A stretch of DNA of 64,000 nucleotides. Origin: Paracoccaceae bacterium. Lineage in GTDB: Bacteria > Pseudomonadota > Alphaproteobacteria > Rhodobacterales > Rhodobacteraceae. Of this stretch, positions 1-8,866 are shown piece after piece. The notes under the pieces were generated by a model. That model worked only from the letters and a program-made list of their open reading frames with translations, had not been told where the DNA came from and made no database searches. Made by a program: the position numbers and the translations under genes. Position 1 is the stretch's first letter. The number at the start of each line of letters is the position of its first letter. The stretch lies in the NCBI GenBank assembly GCA_014872815.1, contig WKFK01000009.1, positions 27,637 to 91,636 on the forward strand, in the 5' to 3' direction.

Positions 1-2
1 CC

Positions 3-860
3 AAGGCCTATGCCTGCTACGCGCTGAAATGCGCCATCGCGCCGGAGATCCCCAACAACGCCGCCTCGCTGGCCCCGTTTGAAATCACCGCTCCGGAAAA
101 CAGCATCGTCAACGCCAAGTTCCCGGCGCCTGTCGCGCTGCGCCACGTGATTGGCCATATGGTGCCGGACACGGTCTACAACGCGCTCGACAAACTGCTG
201 CCCAACACGGTGCCTGCCGAGGGCGCAGGCTGTCTCTGCAACTTCCAAGTCTCCCTGCGTCCGCGCATGGATGGTGACGCACCAGAAGACGGCGTGCGCG
301 CTGAGGTGCTGACGTTCAACTCCGGCGGCTCCGGCGCACGGCCGACACTGGACGGCATGAACGCAACCGCCTTCCCCTCCGGCGTGATGACCATGCCGGT
401 GGAGGCCACCGAACAGGTGGGCCCCGTGCTGATTTGGCGCAAAGAGCTGCGCCCAGACAGCGGCGGCGCGGGCGAATTCCGCGGCGGCCTCGGGCAATAC
501 ATGGATGTGGGCGCGCGCGACGGCTACGAGTTTGACATCTCGCTCATGCTGGATCGCGTCGATCATCCGGCTCTGGGTCGGCGTGAGGGCGGTGCCGGTG
601 GAGCCACCCGTCTGGCGCGCTCTGATGGCGCGGCTATCCGTGGCAAAGGCAAACAATTCATCCCGCACGGCACTGTGGTGCAAATGGGCTTCCCCGGCGG
701 CGCTGGCTACGGTAACCCGAAACGCCGCGATCCGGAACGTGTCAAACGCGATGTTGCACTTGGCTACATCACCCCGGAGCACGCGGCAGAGCATTACAGC
801 ATTTCGGCAGATGACATTGCCGAGGCCCTGAACCGGGCTCAACGGGGGGAGAGTGTCTAA
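3..860 (+). CDS. Hydantoinase B/oxoprolinase family protein, C-terminal part (5' truncated by window)
   Basis: The frame is open from the first bases of the window, so the gene begins upstream and only about 285 C-terminal residues are seen. The glycine-rich stretches (GGAGEFRGGLGQY, GGAGYGNPKRRDP) and the ending of the type V..DV..GYITPE.A..Y are typical of HyuB/oxoprolinase beta subunits, which with HyuA hydrolyse cyclic amides such as N-methylhydantoin or 5-oxoproline using ATP. The stop codon overlaps the next ATG (TAATG), so it is translationally coupled to the FAD oxidase. The hyuA partner is presumably just outside the window. The substrate cannot be read from the sequence. Confidence 0.85.
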   Translation, partial: KAYACYALKCAIAPEIPNNAASLAPFEITAPENSIVNAKFPAPVALRHVIGHMVPDTVYNALDKLLPNTVPAEGAGCLCNFQVSLRPRMDGDAPEDGVRAEVLTFNSGGSGARPTLDGMNATAFPSGVMTMPVEATEQVGPVLIWRKELRPDSGGAGEFRGGLGQYMDVGARDGYEFDISLMLDRVDHPALGRREGGAGGATRLARSDGAAIRGKGKQFIPHGTVVQMGFPGGAGYGNPKRRDPERVKRDVALGYITPEHAAEHYSISADDIAEALNRAQRGESV

Positions 861-2077
861 TGGCAGCAGGCGCAATGGCGACCAAGCCAACCAAAACATC
901 ATACGACGTGGTCATCATCGGTGGGGCGATCATGGGATCCTCCACCGCGTGGTTTTTGTCCAACAACCCGGATTTCACCGGCTCGGTTCTGGTGGTCGAG
1001 AAGGACCCGACTTACGAGTTCAGCTCTACCGCGCACACCAATTCCTGCATTCGCCAACAGTTTTCGCACACGCTGAATGTGCAGATCTCACAATTCACGG
1101 CGGACTTTGTGAAGAACCTACGCGCGCGCATGGGCGATGACGAGCGCGTGCCCAACGTGGATATCCAGAACTACGGCTATCTCTATTTGGCCGACAACGA
1201 AGGCTTTGCCCAAACCTTGCGGGACAACCAAAAGGTGCAGCTCGCAGCCGGTGCCGAAACCGAACTACTGACCGCTGAAGAGATCGCAACACGCTACCCG
1301 TTCTACAATGTGGACGACATCCTGCTGGGGTCGATCAACACCAAAGACGAAGGCTATTGGGACGGCGGCGTGGTGTTTGACTGGTTCCGCCGGTCCGCCC
1401 GCGAACGCGGGGTGGAATACGTGCAAGGCGAAGTGGTCGCCATGGCGCGGGATGGCGGAAAGGTCACCTCGGTCACGCTGGCCTCCGGCGACGTGGTGTC
1501 TTGCGGCCATGTGGTCAACGCTTCCGGCCCCCGCGCGGCCCGCACCTCGGAAATGGCTGGCATCCAAATGCCGGTAGAGGCCCGCAAGCGCTTCACCTGG
1601 ATTTTCTCCGCAGAACAGCCCTTGCCGATGGAGTTGCCCCTGACGATTGATCCCTCCGGCGTGCACTTCCGCCAAGACGGCCCCACGTCCTATCTGGCCG
1701 GCGCAACCCCTGATCCCGATCCCGCTGTGGCCTTTGATGATTTCCACATGGATCACTCTATGTGGCAGGATCACGTCTGGCCGATCATCGCCACCCGTAT
1801 TCCGCAATTTGAAACCATCAAAGTGGTCACGGAATGGGCCGGACACTACGCCTATAACACTCTGGATCAAAACGCTATTCTGGGACCTCACCCCGAAATC
1901 ACCAACTTCATCTTCCAGAACGGCTTCTCCGGCCACGGCTTGCAACAAAGCCCGGCCATGGGCCGTGCGGTGGCCGAGCTTTTGACCTACGGGGAATTCC
2001 GCACCCTAGACATGGCGCCCTTTACGTTTGAACGTGTGCTCAACAATGATCCCATAGTTGAGAAGGCCGTGATCTGA
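860..2077 (+). CDS. FAD-dependent oxidoreductase of the D-amino acid oxidase/sarcosine oxidase (DAO) family
   Basis: A 405-residue protein with an N-terminal dinucleotide-binding segment YDVVIIGGAIMGSSTAW (residues 15-31); the central Gly of the classical GxGxxG is Ala here. A C-terminal stretch NGFSGHGLQQSPAMGRAVAE is the usual second FAD-contact region of DAO-type flavoproteins. These enzymes oxidise secondary or primary amines of small amino acids. No signal peptide, so cytoplasmic. It starts inside the stop of the hyuB-like gene and its own TGA overlaps the ATG of the aldolase, so all are one operon. A second ATG at codon 6 is possible. Likely acts on an N-substituted amino acid released by the hydantoinase-type enzyme; that is inference. 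Confidence 0.85.
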   Translation: MAAGAMATKPTKTSYDVVIIGGAIMGSSTAWFLSNNPDFTGSVLVVEKDPTYEFSSTAHTNSCIRQQFSHTLNVQISQFTADFVKNLRARMGDDERVPNVDIQNYGYLYLADNEGFAQTLRDNQKVQLAAGAETELLTAEEIATRYPFYNVDDILLGSINTKDEGYWDGGVVFDWFRRSARERGVEYVQGEVVAMARDGGKVTSVTLASGDVVSCGHVVNASGPRAARTSEMAGIQMPVEARKRFTWIFSAEQPLPMELPLTIDPSGVHFRQDGPTSYLAGATPDPDPAVAFDDFHMDHSMWQDHVWPIIATRIPQFETIKVVTEWAGHYAYNTLDQNAILGPHPEITNFIFQNGFSGHGLQQSPAMGRAVAELLTYGEFRTLDMAPFTFERVLNNDPIVEKAVI

Positions 2078-2841
2078 TGGTGCAATCCAACCCGTTCCTG
2101 ACTGCAATCCGCGAAGGCAAACCGCAAATTGGCCTCTGGGTGTCGCTTGGCGATGCCCTGACCACCGAGGTGGTCGCCGGCGCGGGCTATGACTGGCTTT
2201 TGCTGGATATGGAGCATGGTGCGGGGGAACTGCCTGATGTGCAGGCACAACTGCAGGTCATCAAAGGCCATGACAGCACGGCGATTGTCCGTCCGGATTG
2301 GAACGATCCGGTGAAGGTCAAGCGGCTGATGGACCTCGGCGCGCCGGGTCTGCTGTTTCCGATGGTGCAAAACGCCGAGGAAGCCGCCGCCGCGGTGGCC
2401 GCCACGCGCTACCCGCCCAAAGGCATCCGAGGCTTTGGCGGCACCACACGGGCCACTGGCTTTGGCCGCGACAAAGACTACACCACCACTGTGGAGGCCA
2501 ACACCGCCGTCTTGGTGCAGGTCGAATCCCTACAAGCTCTGGAACATGTCGACGCCATTGCCGCCGTGGACGGCGTGGACGGCGTCTTTTTTGGTCCTGC
2601 CGACATTGCCGCAGACATGGGCTACCTCGGTCAGGCCATGCATGATGTTGTCTGGGCCAAGATTCTGCCCGCAGCCATGCGCCTGATTTCCCAAAATATC
2701 CCCGTCGGCACTCTGGTGCGTGACGTGGCTTTTGCCCGCCGTCTCTTGGGCGCGGGCTTTACCTTTGTTGCCTGTGGTTCGGACGCCGGTCTTCTGGCCC
2801 GCGCCGCAGACACGTTACTAGAAGAAGTGAAAGCTCCCTAA
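2077..2841 (+). CDS. HpcH/HpaI family aldolase (2-keto-3-deoxy acid aldolase type)
   Basis: A 254-residue TIM-barrel class II aldolase. The sequence shows IGLWVSLGD, DMEHG (residues 44-48, with the His expected to act in catalysis), the metal-ligand Glu in LVQVES and the FFGPADIAADMG segment carrying the second acidic ligand. Family members cleave 4-hydroxy-2-oxo acids to pyruvate plus an aldehyde. The start overlaps the preceding stop by one base. Between an amine oxidase and a uronate-dehydrogenase-like enzyme it probably cleaves a 2-keto-3-deoxy acid intermediate; the exact substrate is not determinable here. Confidence 0.88.
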   Translation: MVQSNPFLTAIREGKPQIGLWVSLGDALTTEVVAGAGYDWLLLDMEHGAGELPDVQAQLQVIKGHDSTAIVRPDWNDPVKVKRLMDLGAPGLLFPMVQNAEEAAAAVAATRYPPKGIRGFGGTTRATGFGRDKDYTTTVEANTAVLVQVESLQALEHVDAIAAVDGVDGVFFGPADIAADMGYLGQAMHDVVWAKILPAAMRLISQNIPVGTLVRDVAFARRLLGAGFTFVACGSDAGLLARAADTLLEEVKAP

Positions 2842-2843
2842 CT

Positions 2844-3680
2844 ATGAAAAAACTTGTCCTCACCGGCGCCGCTGGCCGCCTCGGCTCTTACCTACGTGAG
2901 CCGCTGACAAAACTGGCAGACGAACTGGTCTCCACCGACATCGCTGAGGACATCGGCACGCTTTACCCGGGCGAAAGCTACGTACAGGCCGATTTGGCCG
3001 ATTTAGACGCCATGATCGACGTGCTCAAAGACGCCGATATGGTGGTACACTTTGGCGCCATTGGCGACGAAGCCCCGTTTGAGCAGATCCTTGGCCCCAA
3101 TATCATTGGTGCGCACAACGTCTGGGAGGCCGCCTACCGCAATGGTGTGAAACGGGTGGTTTACGCCAGCTCCGTTCACGCCGTGGGCATGCACAAGATC
3201 GCTGACAACATCGGCATCGACGCACCACACCGCCCGGACACGTTCTATGGCCTCGCCAAGTGTTTTGCCGAAGATCTGGGCCGTTTGTATTGGGACAAAC
3301 GTGGCGTGGAAAGCGTGCACATGCGCATTTTCTCCTGCGCACAAGTTGTAGCCCCGCGCTCGCTCTCCACTTGGCTAAGCTATGACGACCTGATCCGCAT
3401 GGTCACCGCGGCGATCACCGCGCAAACCGTTGGTTTCTCGATTGTCTATGGCATCTCCAACAACGACCGCGCCCCGGTACACAACACCGGCGCAGGCCAC
3501 ATCGGCTACAAGCCACAGGACAACGCGGAACAGTTTGCGGAGGCCATCCTTGCCGATGCACCACCAGCCGACCCAACCGATCTGGCACAGATGACCATAG
3601 GCGGCCCTTTCGCGACCATTCCTTTGGGGGAAAGCGGAGTGGCAAAAATGACCATCGTGGACGACGCCAAAAAGACGTAG
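2844..3680 (+). CDS. NAD-dependent epimerase/dehydratase family, uronate-dehydrogenase-like
   Basis: A 278-residue extended-SDR protein. It has the Rossmann motif TGAAGRLG (7-14) and the catalytic Tyr-Lys pair in YGLAK (135-139), with ASS before it. Blocks FEQILGPNIIGAHN, KCFAEDLGRLYWDK and LSTWLSYDD match recalled uronate dehydrogenase (Udh) sequences, which oxidise hexuronates to aldarolactones with NAD+. It starts 2 bases after the aldolase stop, so it is the last gene of the operon, and it converges on nnrS with only 3 bases between the stops. The uronate substrate is a family-level guess; other sugar or sugar-acid substrates are possible. Confidence 0.8.
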   Translation: MKKLVLTGAAGRLGSYLREPLTKLADELVSTDIAEDIGTLYPGESYVQADLADLDAMIDVLKDADMVVHFGAIGDEAPFEQILGPNIIGAHNVWEAAYRNGVKRVVYASSVHAVGMHKIADNIGIDAPHRPDTFYGLAKCFAEDLGRLYWDKRGVESVHMRIFSCAQVVAPRSLSTWLSYDDLIRMVTAAITAQTVGFSIVYGISNNDRAPVHNTGAGHIGYKPQDNAEQFAEAILADAPPADPTDLAQMTIGGPFATIPLGESGVAKMTIVDDAKKT

Positions 3681-3683
3681 GCG

Positions 3684-4862
3684 CTATCTGCCATCCACGC
3701 GGGGGGCAATCACCATCGGGTATGTCGCGATCAGGAACAAAACCATCGCCGCCACCCAGAGCCCCCCGGACATCATCAACGTGACATCATAGACCGCCAA
3801 CAAAATACTCTGCCCAACCCAACGGACCAACGCGGCACAGGCCATCACCGCATAGGCCCAGACCATGGGCGCAGGTGCTATCAAGGCACGACCTGTGTGG
3901 CCGAGCACCGCCCGGCTCATCACCGCCAGGGTCATGCCTCCTACGCAACCAATGCCCAACACGTGGATCGCCGCGAGGTCTTGTCCAACGCCAAATCCGG
4001 CCAGCCCCCACAAGATCAACCCCAGCGCCAAGAACGCCATACTTATGTGCAATGACCACAGAATAGGCTGACCCACGGTCCAGAGGCTCCGCCAGCCACT
4101 CAAGCGGACCAATTGAACACTGCCCGCAATCAGCGCCAAAGCCGCCAAGCCCAGATCGCTACCGCTCATCGCGGCCCAAGGCAGCGCTAGTGAGGTCACA
4201 ATCGCCGCTTTGTTGACAGCATTTGGCGTCTTCGGCCAGTCCGCCTCAAGCACCTCAACACGCTTCATCGCATTTCGGGTAAACGCCGGGGTCACGCGCC
4301 CACCTAAGACACCAACCAAACCCACCAGCGTCATAAGCCCGCCAAATATCCCTTGCCGGGCCGTGTCATCGGTCAGACCGGTCCACTCCAGGTGCACCAA
4401 AAGGTTGCTCCCCCACAACGCCACCAGCATCGACAACAAAACCATGTTCTGTGGCTTCGGCCGTCTCAGCAGCTGACTGAGAATCTTCCATGCCAACACC
4501 GGAATGAAAAGCAGGTCCACCACCATCGTGGTCATTGGCGGAACCAGCCCCAAGGGCCAAAGCGCAACCCGCCCCATAAGCCAAAGCGCAAACACGCCTG
4601 CGATATAGCCCACACGCGCCCCTTTGGTGCCGGTCCAGTTCGGCACCGCAGTCAAGAAAAATCCGCCAATGGCCGCCGCACCGTAGCCAAAAATCATCTC
4701 ATGCGCGTGCCATTGGCTTGGCGCCATATGCAGCGCATCCATACCCGCCCCGTCCGCCATCAGAGACAGCGTCCAAAGTATGCCGATGCCGGCACCAAAA
4801 ACACCGGCCGCAAGAAAGAAAATCCGAAACCCTTCTGAAAACAAACGCAGAATCGCGGGCAT
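3684..4862 (-). CDS. nnrS: NnrS family membrane protein
   Basis: A 392-residue protein with about 12 predicted hydrophobic segments. The diagnostic motifs are WHAHEMIFGYGAAAIGGFF near residue 50 and FLTAVPNWTG just after it; conserved His residues bind haem/copper in this family. NnrS is an inner-membrane protein of nitric oxide stress and denitrification regulons in alphaproteobacteria. The sequence TTGACCAAATCCAA about 60 bases upstream of the start is a poor match to an FNR/Nnr box. The gene lies near the decayed nos locus and nosX, so it may be the surviving part of a larger N-oxide island. It ends 3 bases from the convergent Udh-like gene. Confidence 0.9.
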   Translation of the reverse strand: MPAILRLFSEGFRIFFLAAGVFGAGIGILWTLSLMADGAGMDALHMAPSQWHAHEMIFGYGAAAIGGFFLTAVPNWTGTKGARVGYIAGVFALWLMGRVALWPLGLVPPMTTMVVDLLFIPVLAWKILSQLLRRPKPQNMVLLSMLVALWGSNLLVHLEWTGLTDDTARQGIFGGLMTLVGLVGVLGGRVTPAFTRNAMKRVEVLEADWPKTPNAVNKAAIVTSLALPWAAMSGSDLGLAALALIAGSVQLVRLSGWRSLWTVGQPILWSLHISMAFLALGLILWGLAGFGVGQDLAAIHVLGIGCVGGMTLAVMSRAVLGHTGRALIAPAPMVWAYAVMACAALVRWVGQSILLAVYDVTLMMSGGLWVAAMVLFLIATYPMVIAPRVDGR

Positions 4863-4921
4863 AAATCACCTGTCCTTTGTCCTGTTCAGGAGCAGTCTAC
4901 GCCGGTGCAACCATACGCGAC

Positions 4922-4935
4922 TTGACCAAATCCAA
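4922..4935 (-). promoter_or_regulatory. Possible degenerate FNR/Nnr-type box upstream of nnrS
   Basis: TTGACCAAATCCAA matches the TTGAT-N4-ATCAA consensus at about 7 of 10 fixed positions and sits about 60 bases upstream of the nnrS start on the minus strand. NnrS genes are commonly under CRP/FNR-family NO sensors. The match is weak and could be chance. Confidence 0.25.
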
Positions 4936-5089
4936 GTCACGCGCGCTCTCTTCAAAACCCTGATGCGCCCTCAACATCCAATTCACATTGAAATGAAATT
5001 GGTTTGTTAACCATTTGTTAAGTTTTGAGATGCGCCCCCGACAAAAAACACCGACAAAGGCGCCACGCAGGCCAAAACGGCCGATGCGA

Positions 5090-5161
5090 GGTGTCAGAGC
5101 CTTCGAGGCTCGGCACCGACTATTCTTCACCCGTATCTTTCGGCCTTCGGCCGTTTTTTTT
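5090..5161 (+). ncRNA. Candidate small RNA or attenuated leader upstream of the RTX gene
   Basis: Two hairpins precede a T-run: GAGCC/GGCTC at 5097-5111, with outer GGTG..CACC pairing, and CGGCC-TTC-GGCCG at 5141-5153 followed by eight T. The only plus-strand transcript that could end here must start inside the spacer, because the upstream plus-strand gene ends at 3680 and nnrS runs antisense. No matching family is recognised and the 5' end is unknown. Confidence 0.35.
5141..5161 (+). terminator. Rho-independent terminator
   Basis: CGGCC TTC GGCCG stem followed by eight T on the plus strand. It lies 35 bases upstream of the RTX start codon and would stop transcripts initiated in the nnrS/RTX spacer. 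Confidence 0.75.
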
Positions 5162-5171
5162 GGCCCCGACG

Positions 5172-5185
5172 CCTAAAATTTTAGG
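5172..5185 (+). promoter_or_regulatory. Palindrome overlapping the RTX ribosome binding site
   Basis: CCTAAAATTTTAGG is a perfect 14-base palindrome whose 3' arm supplies the first bases of the Shine-Dalgarno AGGAG (5183-5187) for the ATG at 5196. In RNA it can fold as CCTAA-AATT-TTAGG and partly hide the ribosome binding site. It could equally be a protein operator. Confidence 0.4.
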
Positions 5186-5195
5186 AGTATTTGGA

Positions 5196-7373
5196 ATGAA
5201 TGCGCGCTTTGTCATGACCGAGACAGCTGTCCAGTTTAAAGGTCTCGCCCCCATTGGCGCAGGCGCACGCAACGTCATTCAATCGGTGGACCAGATGGGT
5301 GAGACCTTTGTCAGCCTGCACGTCACCGGCTCCGGTGCAAACAAGCGCGCCGTGATCAGCCTCTATGAAAATGCCCCTGCAGACGGCTCCCAAGACACCG
5401 CGGATCGCGTGACCAAAACCGCGATGGCTGATATCGGGCACCAGGGCCTGAGCTTTGAAAGAACCATCTACCGGATGAACGACATCACCGGAGAGGAAGA
5501 AGCCGTGCACGTCTTTTGGTCTTCAAAGATGGGCGACGCAGACAGCGTGCTTCGATTTGAGCTTTCCGCAGACCCTAACGACCCAACTGGCCTGCTTGTT
5601 GGCAATGTCCAAGAGCTGCAAGTCTGGCCTGAAACAGGCAAATCCGGCTCTGCCTCTCCGACGATTTCCGCAGACGGCCAGTATCTTATCGTTGAATCCA
5701 ACAACACCCACGACATGCTGCGTGTGTTCCGCATGAGCGACCTTATGGACGGAACCGGCACGCTGACAAACGCGCAACCGGTTTACGCGTTCGACGCTCC
5801 AGCGGAATTGGGCACAAGCTACAAAGGCCAGGCAAATCCACTGCAGGCATTGGCAAGCGACGGTACCTTTATCTACGCCATCACCGGATATGACGAACCC
5901 GACGCGGTCAAAAAATTTGTGCAAATGACGATGGACGGCACCGTGGTGTTCTCCTCTGACTTTGAAATCAAACATCCTTCCATTGATCCAAACGGTTTCA
6001 TGGAGCCGGAGGGCCTGTTCTTCACCGATGACGGTCAACTGGCCGTGTCCGTTGCCACCGGCAACCCTGGCCAACGCACAAACACCGTTTTCCTGATCGG
6101 CGAAACCCAAGGCGCCGCAGACTCCGATTTTATGTATGGCGACGACAGCGCCAACCACCTTTACAGCCGCGACGGTGATGACCTCTTGCACGGCGGCGCA
6201 GGTGAAGACCGCCTCTATGGTGGCCATGGTGATGACACGATGATCGGCGGCGATGGTGACGATTATCTGCGCGACAGCTCTGGCCGTGATGTGTTTATCG
6301 GCGGCGCGGGCACAGACACCCTGTCCTATTGGGGCCACAAAGCAGGCATGTATGTGAATCTCGCCACCGGTCGCAATTCTGGCGGGGACCGCTACGAAAG
6401 CATTGAGAACATTCTTGGCAGCAACATCGCCAACGACCGCCTCTGGGGCGACGCTGGCCACAATGTGCTCAACGGCGCTGGAGGCGATGACCGCTTGTAT
6501 GGCCGCGCAGGCAACGACACGCTGCTGGGCGGTGCGGGCAACGATTATCTGCGCGACGATGACGGCAAGGACGTGATCAACGGCGGCGCGGGCATCGACA
6601 CAGCCTCTTATTGGGGCGCCACTTCCGGCGTAGTCGTCAACCTGTCCACCGGCACCGGCGCCGGGGGCGATCAACTGATCAATATCGAAAACCTACTGGG
6701 ATCTGACATTGCCAACGACCAACTCACCGGCGATGATCAGGGCAATTTCATCCGCGGCGCAGGCGGCAACGACACGCTTTATGGCCTGGACGGCAACGAC
6801 ACACTGCATGGAGGTCACGGTCGCGATCATCTGATCGGTGGCGCGGGCGATGATGTCCTGTGGGACAGCTCTGGGCGTGATTTTTTTGATGGAGGTGAAG
6901 GCACGGACACCCTGTCCTATTGGGGGCACCGCATCGGCATGACCGTGAACCTTGAGACCGGCAAAAACTCTGGCGGCGACACCTATGTCAGCATCGAGAA
7001 CATTCTGGGATCCAACTACGCCAACGACTCCCTGACCGGCAGTGCGGGCGCCAACCACCTCAATGGTGCGGGTGGGAACGACACGCTCAATGGTGGTGCA
7101 GGCAATGACACGCTGGAAGGCGGCCTAGGAGCGGACAGCTTTGTATTCACGGAAGATTTTGGTCAGGATCGCATCACCGACTTTGACACCGCCCAAAATG
7201 GCGACGTCATCGACCTGCGTGCAATTGCCGAAATCGAAAGCTTTGACGATCTGCTTTCAAACCACCTGTCCGCGACAGACGCCGGAGCCTTGGTCTCCGA
7301 CGGACAAGGCAACGATATCCTGCTGGAAAACGTTGCCCTCGCGGATCTGTCGGTGGATCACTTCGTCTTCTAA
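5196..7373 (+). CDS. RTX calcium-binding secreted protein with N-terminal propeller-like domain
   Basis: The ATG at 5196 has AGGAG eight bases upstream; the open frame reaches 5025 but has no better start. The 725-residue product has no Sec signal. Residues about 1-310 contain repeated beta-strand segments (ISADGQYLIVESN, ALASDGTFIYAITG, EPEGLFFTDDGQLAVSVATG) suggesting a beta-propeller. Residues about 312-665 carry GGxGxDxx nonapeptides in three long near-identical units containing TDTLSYWGH or its variant and SGGDxYxSIENILGS. The C-terminus (FVFTEDFGQDRITDFD) is of the serralysin/T1SS export type. It is expected to leave by a type I secretion system, whose genes are not in this window. Function unknown: adhesin, enzyme or bacteriocin-like. 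Confidence 0.85.
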   Translation: MNARFVMTETAVQFKGLAPIGAGARNVIQSVDQMGETFVSLHVTGSGANKRAVISLYENAPADGSQDTADRVTKTAMADIGHQGLSFERTIYRMNDITGEEEAVHVFWSSKMGDADSVLRFELSADPNDPTGLLVGNVQELQVWPETGKSGSASPTISADGQYLIVESNNTHDMLRVFRMSDLMDGTGTLTNAQPVYAFDAPAELGTSYKGQANPLQALASDGTFIYAITGYDEPDAVKKFVQMTMDGTVVFSSDFEIKHPSIDPNGFMEPEGLFFTDDGQLAVSVATGNPGQRTNTVFLIGETQGAADSDFMYGDDSANHLYSRDGDDLLHGGAGEDRLYGGHGDDTMIGGDGDDYLRDSSGRDVFIGGAGTDTLSYWGHKAGMYVNLATGRNSGGDRYESIENILGSNIANDRLWGDAGHNVLNGAGGDDRLYGRAGNDTLLGGAGNDYLRDDDGKDVINGGAGIDTASYWGATSGVVVNLSTGTGAGGDQLINIENLLGSDIANDQLTGDDQGNFIRGAGGNDTLYGLDGNDTLHGGHGRDHLIGGAGDDVLWDSSGRDFFDGGEGTDTLSYWGHRIGMTVNLETGKNSGGDTYVSIENILGSNYANDSLTGSAGANHLNGAGGNDTLNGGAGNDTLEGGLGADSFVFTEDFGQDRITDFDTAQNGDVIDLRAIAEIESFDDLLSNHLSATDAGALVSDGQGNDILLENVALADLSVDHFVF

Positions 7374-7380
7374 ACCACGG

Positions 7381-7394
7381 AGCCTGATCAGGCT
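7381..7394. repeat. Palindrome between convergent RTX and chemoreceptor genes
   Basis: AGCCTGATCAGGCT is a perfect 14-base palindrome in the 29-base gap between two convergent stop codons. It may form a small bidirectional stop structure but lacks a clear T-run. Confidence 0.35.
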
Positions 7395-7402
7395 GATCAC
7401 CT

Positions 7403-8866
7403 TTAGGCTGCGTCTTGGATATCCGAAGTGTCGGCAGGTTCCTGACACACTTCGCTTTCAGTCAAAGAAAACTCGCTGACAAGCTCCGTCATCGACGTGG
7501 TGTCTTTCTGCATGGAGCCGACCGCAGCGGCGGTTTGCTCCACCATGGCCGCATTTTGTTGGGTTACACTGTCCAGTTGCGACAGGCTGCTGGAAATCTG
7601 GCTCAACCCTTCGGACTGTTCTTTGGATGAATTGGCCACTCTTGAAGTCAAGCTCGTGACCGCCTCTACCTTATTGACGATATCTCCAAGCACACGCCCG
7701 GCCTGATCGACCATTTCAACACCGGTCTCAACCAACTCCGTTGATGCCTGAATCAACTCACTGATCTCTGCTGCCGAGGACGCCGCGCGTTGCGCTAGGC
7801 CCCGCACCTCTGACGCCACAACCGAAAAGCCACGCCCGGCATCACCGGCACGTGCTGCCTCGACTCCCGCGTTCAGCGCCAGCAAGTTGGTCTGGAAGGC
7901 AATCTCATCAATCACGCCAGTAATTTGAGAAATCTGGGCGGACGATGCTGCTATCTCGCGCATCTTAGCCTCCGTATCGCGCATCACATCTTGGCCGGTC
8001 TGTGCCTGTTGATGGGTTTTGGACATCATGGCATCCGTTTCCTGTGTTGCACTAGAAGACGACTGCACGCTTTTGGTGATCTCCTCCACAGAATGCGTGG
8101 TTTGCTCCAGCGTTGCAGCCTGTGTTTCGGTGCGACGGGCCAGATCATCAGCCCCAGAATTCACTTCTGCGGCGGTGAGATCAAGATCCTCAGTGGCTGT
8201 TTTGATGGTGCGCATCACCTCCCCCATGTCGCTCTGCAGCTGGTTGAAGCTTCGACGCATGTCATCATAGCGCGCAGGGAAATCACTAACGTCTGGTCCC
8301 GGTATCTCCTCTGACAAATCCTTTTGTGCCATGCGATGCATACCGTCCTGCAAGTACCGGAAAGCCCTTGCTTGTTCAGCCTGTTGCGCATGGAAATACG
8401 CCTCAATCACGAGATTCATGTCCAACGTGAAAACGCGGTCGAGCACGGAGAGCTGTCGCGCCAAACGCGCTTTGCCAACAGGCCCGATTATTTTACCGCT
8501 GCGTTCAACCAAAAGCCTCTGGATGAAGGATGTCGCCCGGGCATAGCCCGCCAAATAGAGCTCAAAGGGCAATTCAATGCGAAAATGCACTTCGCCAATG
8601 GTCTTGGCAGCCTCGGCAAACTCTTCGTCAAACTCGCCATTGAGAAGCTTGGCCCAATGTATCTTTTGCTGGCTGCGCGCATGCGCCAACATCTCGTCTG
8701 ATTTAAAGAAACTGGCAGCCTGCTCCTGCGCTGTTGCATAATCGTAAAAGTGGTCAAGCACTTCATCCAACCACTCAGTCACTCTGGCCCCAGCCTGCCG
8801 CAGCGTTACGCCGTCTTTTCCGTCCAATCCGAATTGCGACACGGTCGCAGCCAAAGTCGTAGTCAT
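7403..8866 (-). CDS. Globin-coupled methyl-accepting chemotaxis protein (HemAT-like, soluble)
   Basis: A 487-residue protein without transmembrane segments. Residues 1-170 are a protoglobin-type sensor; [20 protein letters not shown] (91-110) contains the likely proximal haem His94. Residues about 220-470 form an MCP signalling coiled coil with the hairpin tip [18 protein letters not shown] and [16 protein letters not shown]. Globin-coupled chemoreceptors bind O2 (or NO/CO) at haem and control CheA. There is no C-terminal CheR-docking pentapeptide. The gene stands alone and converges on the RTX gene; no che genes are in the window. Its proximity to nnrS and nos remnants fits a redox or gas-responsive neighbourhood, but co-regulation is not shown. 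Confidence 0.92.
   Translation of the reverse strand: MTTTLAATVSQFGLDGKDGVTLRQAGARVTEWLDEVLDHFYDYATAQEQAASFFKSDEMLAHARSQQKIHWAKLLNGEFDEEFAEAAKTIGEVHFRIELPFELYLAGYARATSFIQRLLVERSGKIIGPVGKARLARQLSVLDRVFTLDMNLVIEAYFHAQQAEQARAFRYLQDGMHRMAQKDLSEEIPGPDVSDFPARYDDMRRSFNQLQSDMGEVMRTIKTATEDLDLTAAEVNSGADDLARRTETQAATLEQTTHSVEEITKSVQSSSSATQETDAMMSKTHQQAQTGQDVMRDTEAKMREIAASSAQISQITGVIDEIAFQTNLLALNAGVEAARAGDAGRGFSVVASEVRGLAQRAASSAAEISELIQASTELVETGVEMVDQAGRVLGDIVNKVEAVTSLTSRVANSSKEQSEGLSQISSSLSQLDSVTQQNAAMVEQTAAAVGSMQKDTTSMTELVSEFSLTESEVCQEPADTSDIQDAA

Larger units (their letters stand above)
4863..5195. other. Intergenic region between divergent nnrS and RTX gene, with hairpins
   Basis: This 333-base divergent spacer has no convincing ORF. 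It holds the possible Nnr box near nnrS and an AT-rich stretch around 4980-5030. Then come a stem GAGCC-TTCGA-GGCTC at 5097-5111, extended by flanking GGTG/CACC, a canonical terminator at 5141-5161, and a palindrome over the RTX ribosome binding site at 5172-5185. The series of stem-loops ending in a terminator before an RTX start suggests a short leader transcript or small RNA on the plus strand. Confidence 0.5.

Noticed and set aside
5523..6674. 383-codon minus-strand frame opposite the RTX gene
   Set aside because: Ala/Val-rich repetitive translation produced by the codon pattern of RTX repeats read backwards; no domain, no start signal.
6120..7100. Repeated DNA that might be taken for a CRISPR or satellite array
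   Set aside because: The repeats are imperfect, in frame and encode GGxGxD nonapeptides; spacing is that of protein repeats.
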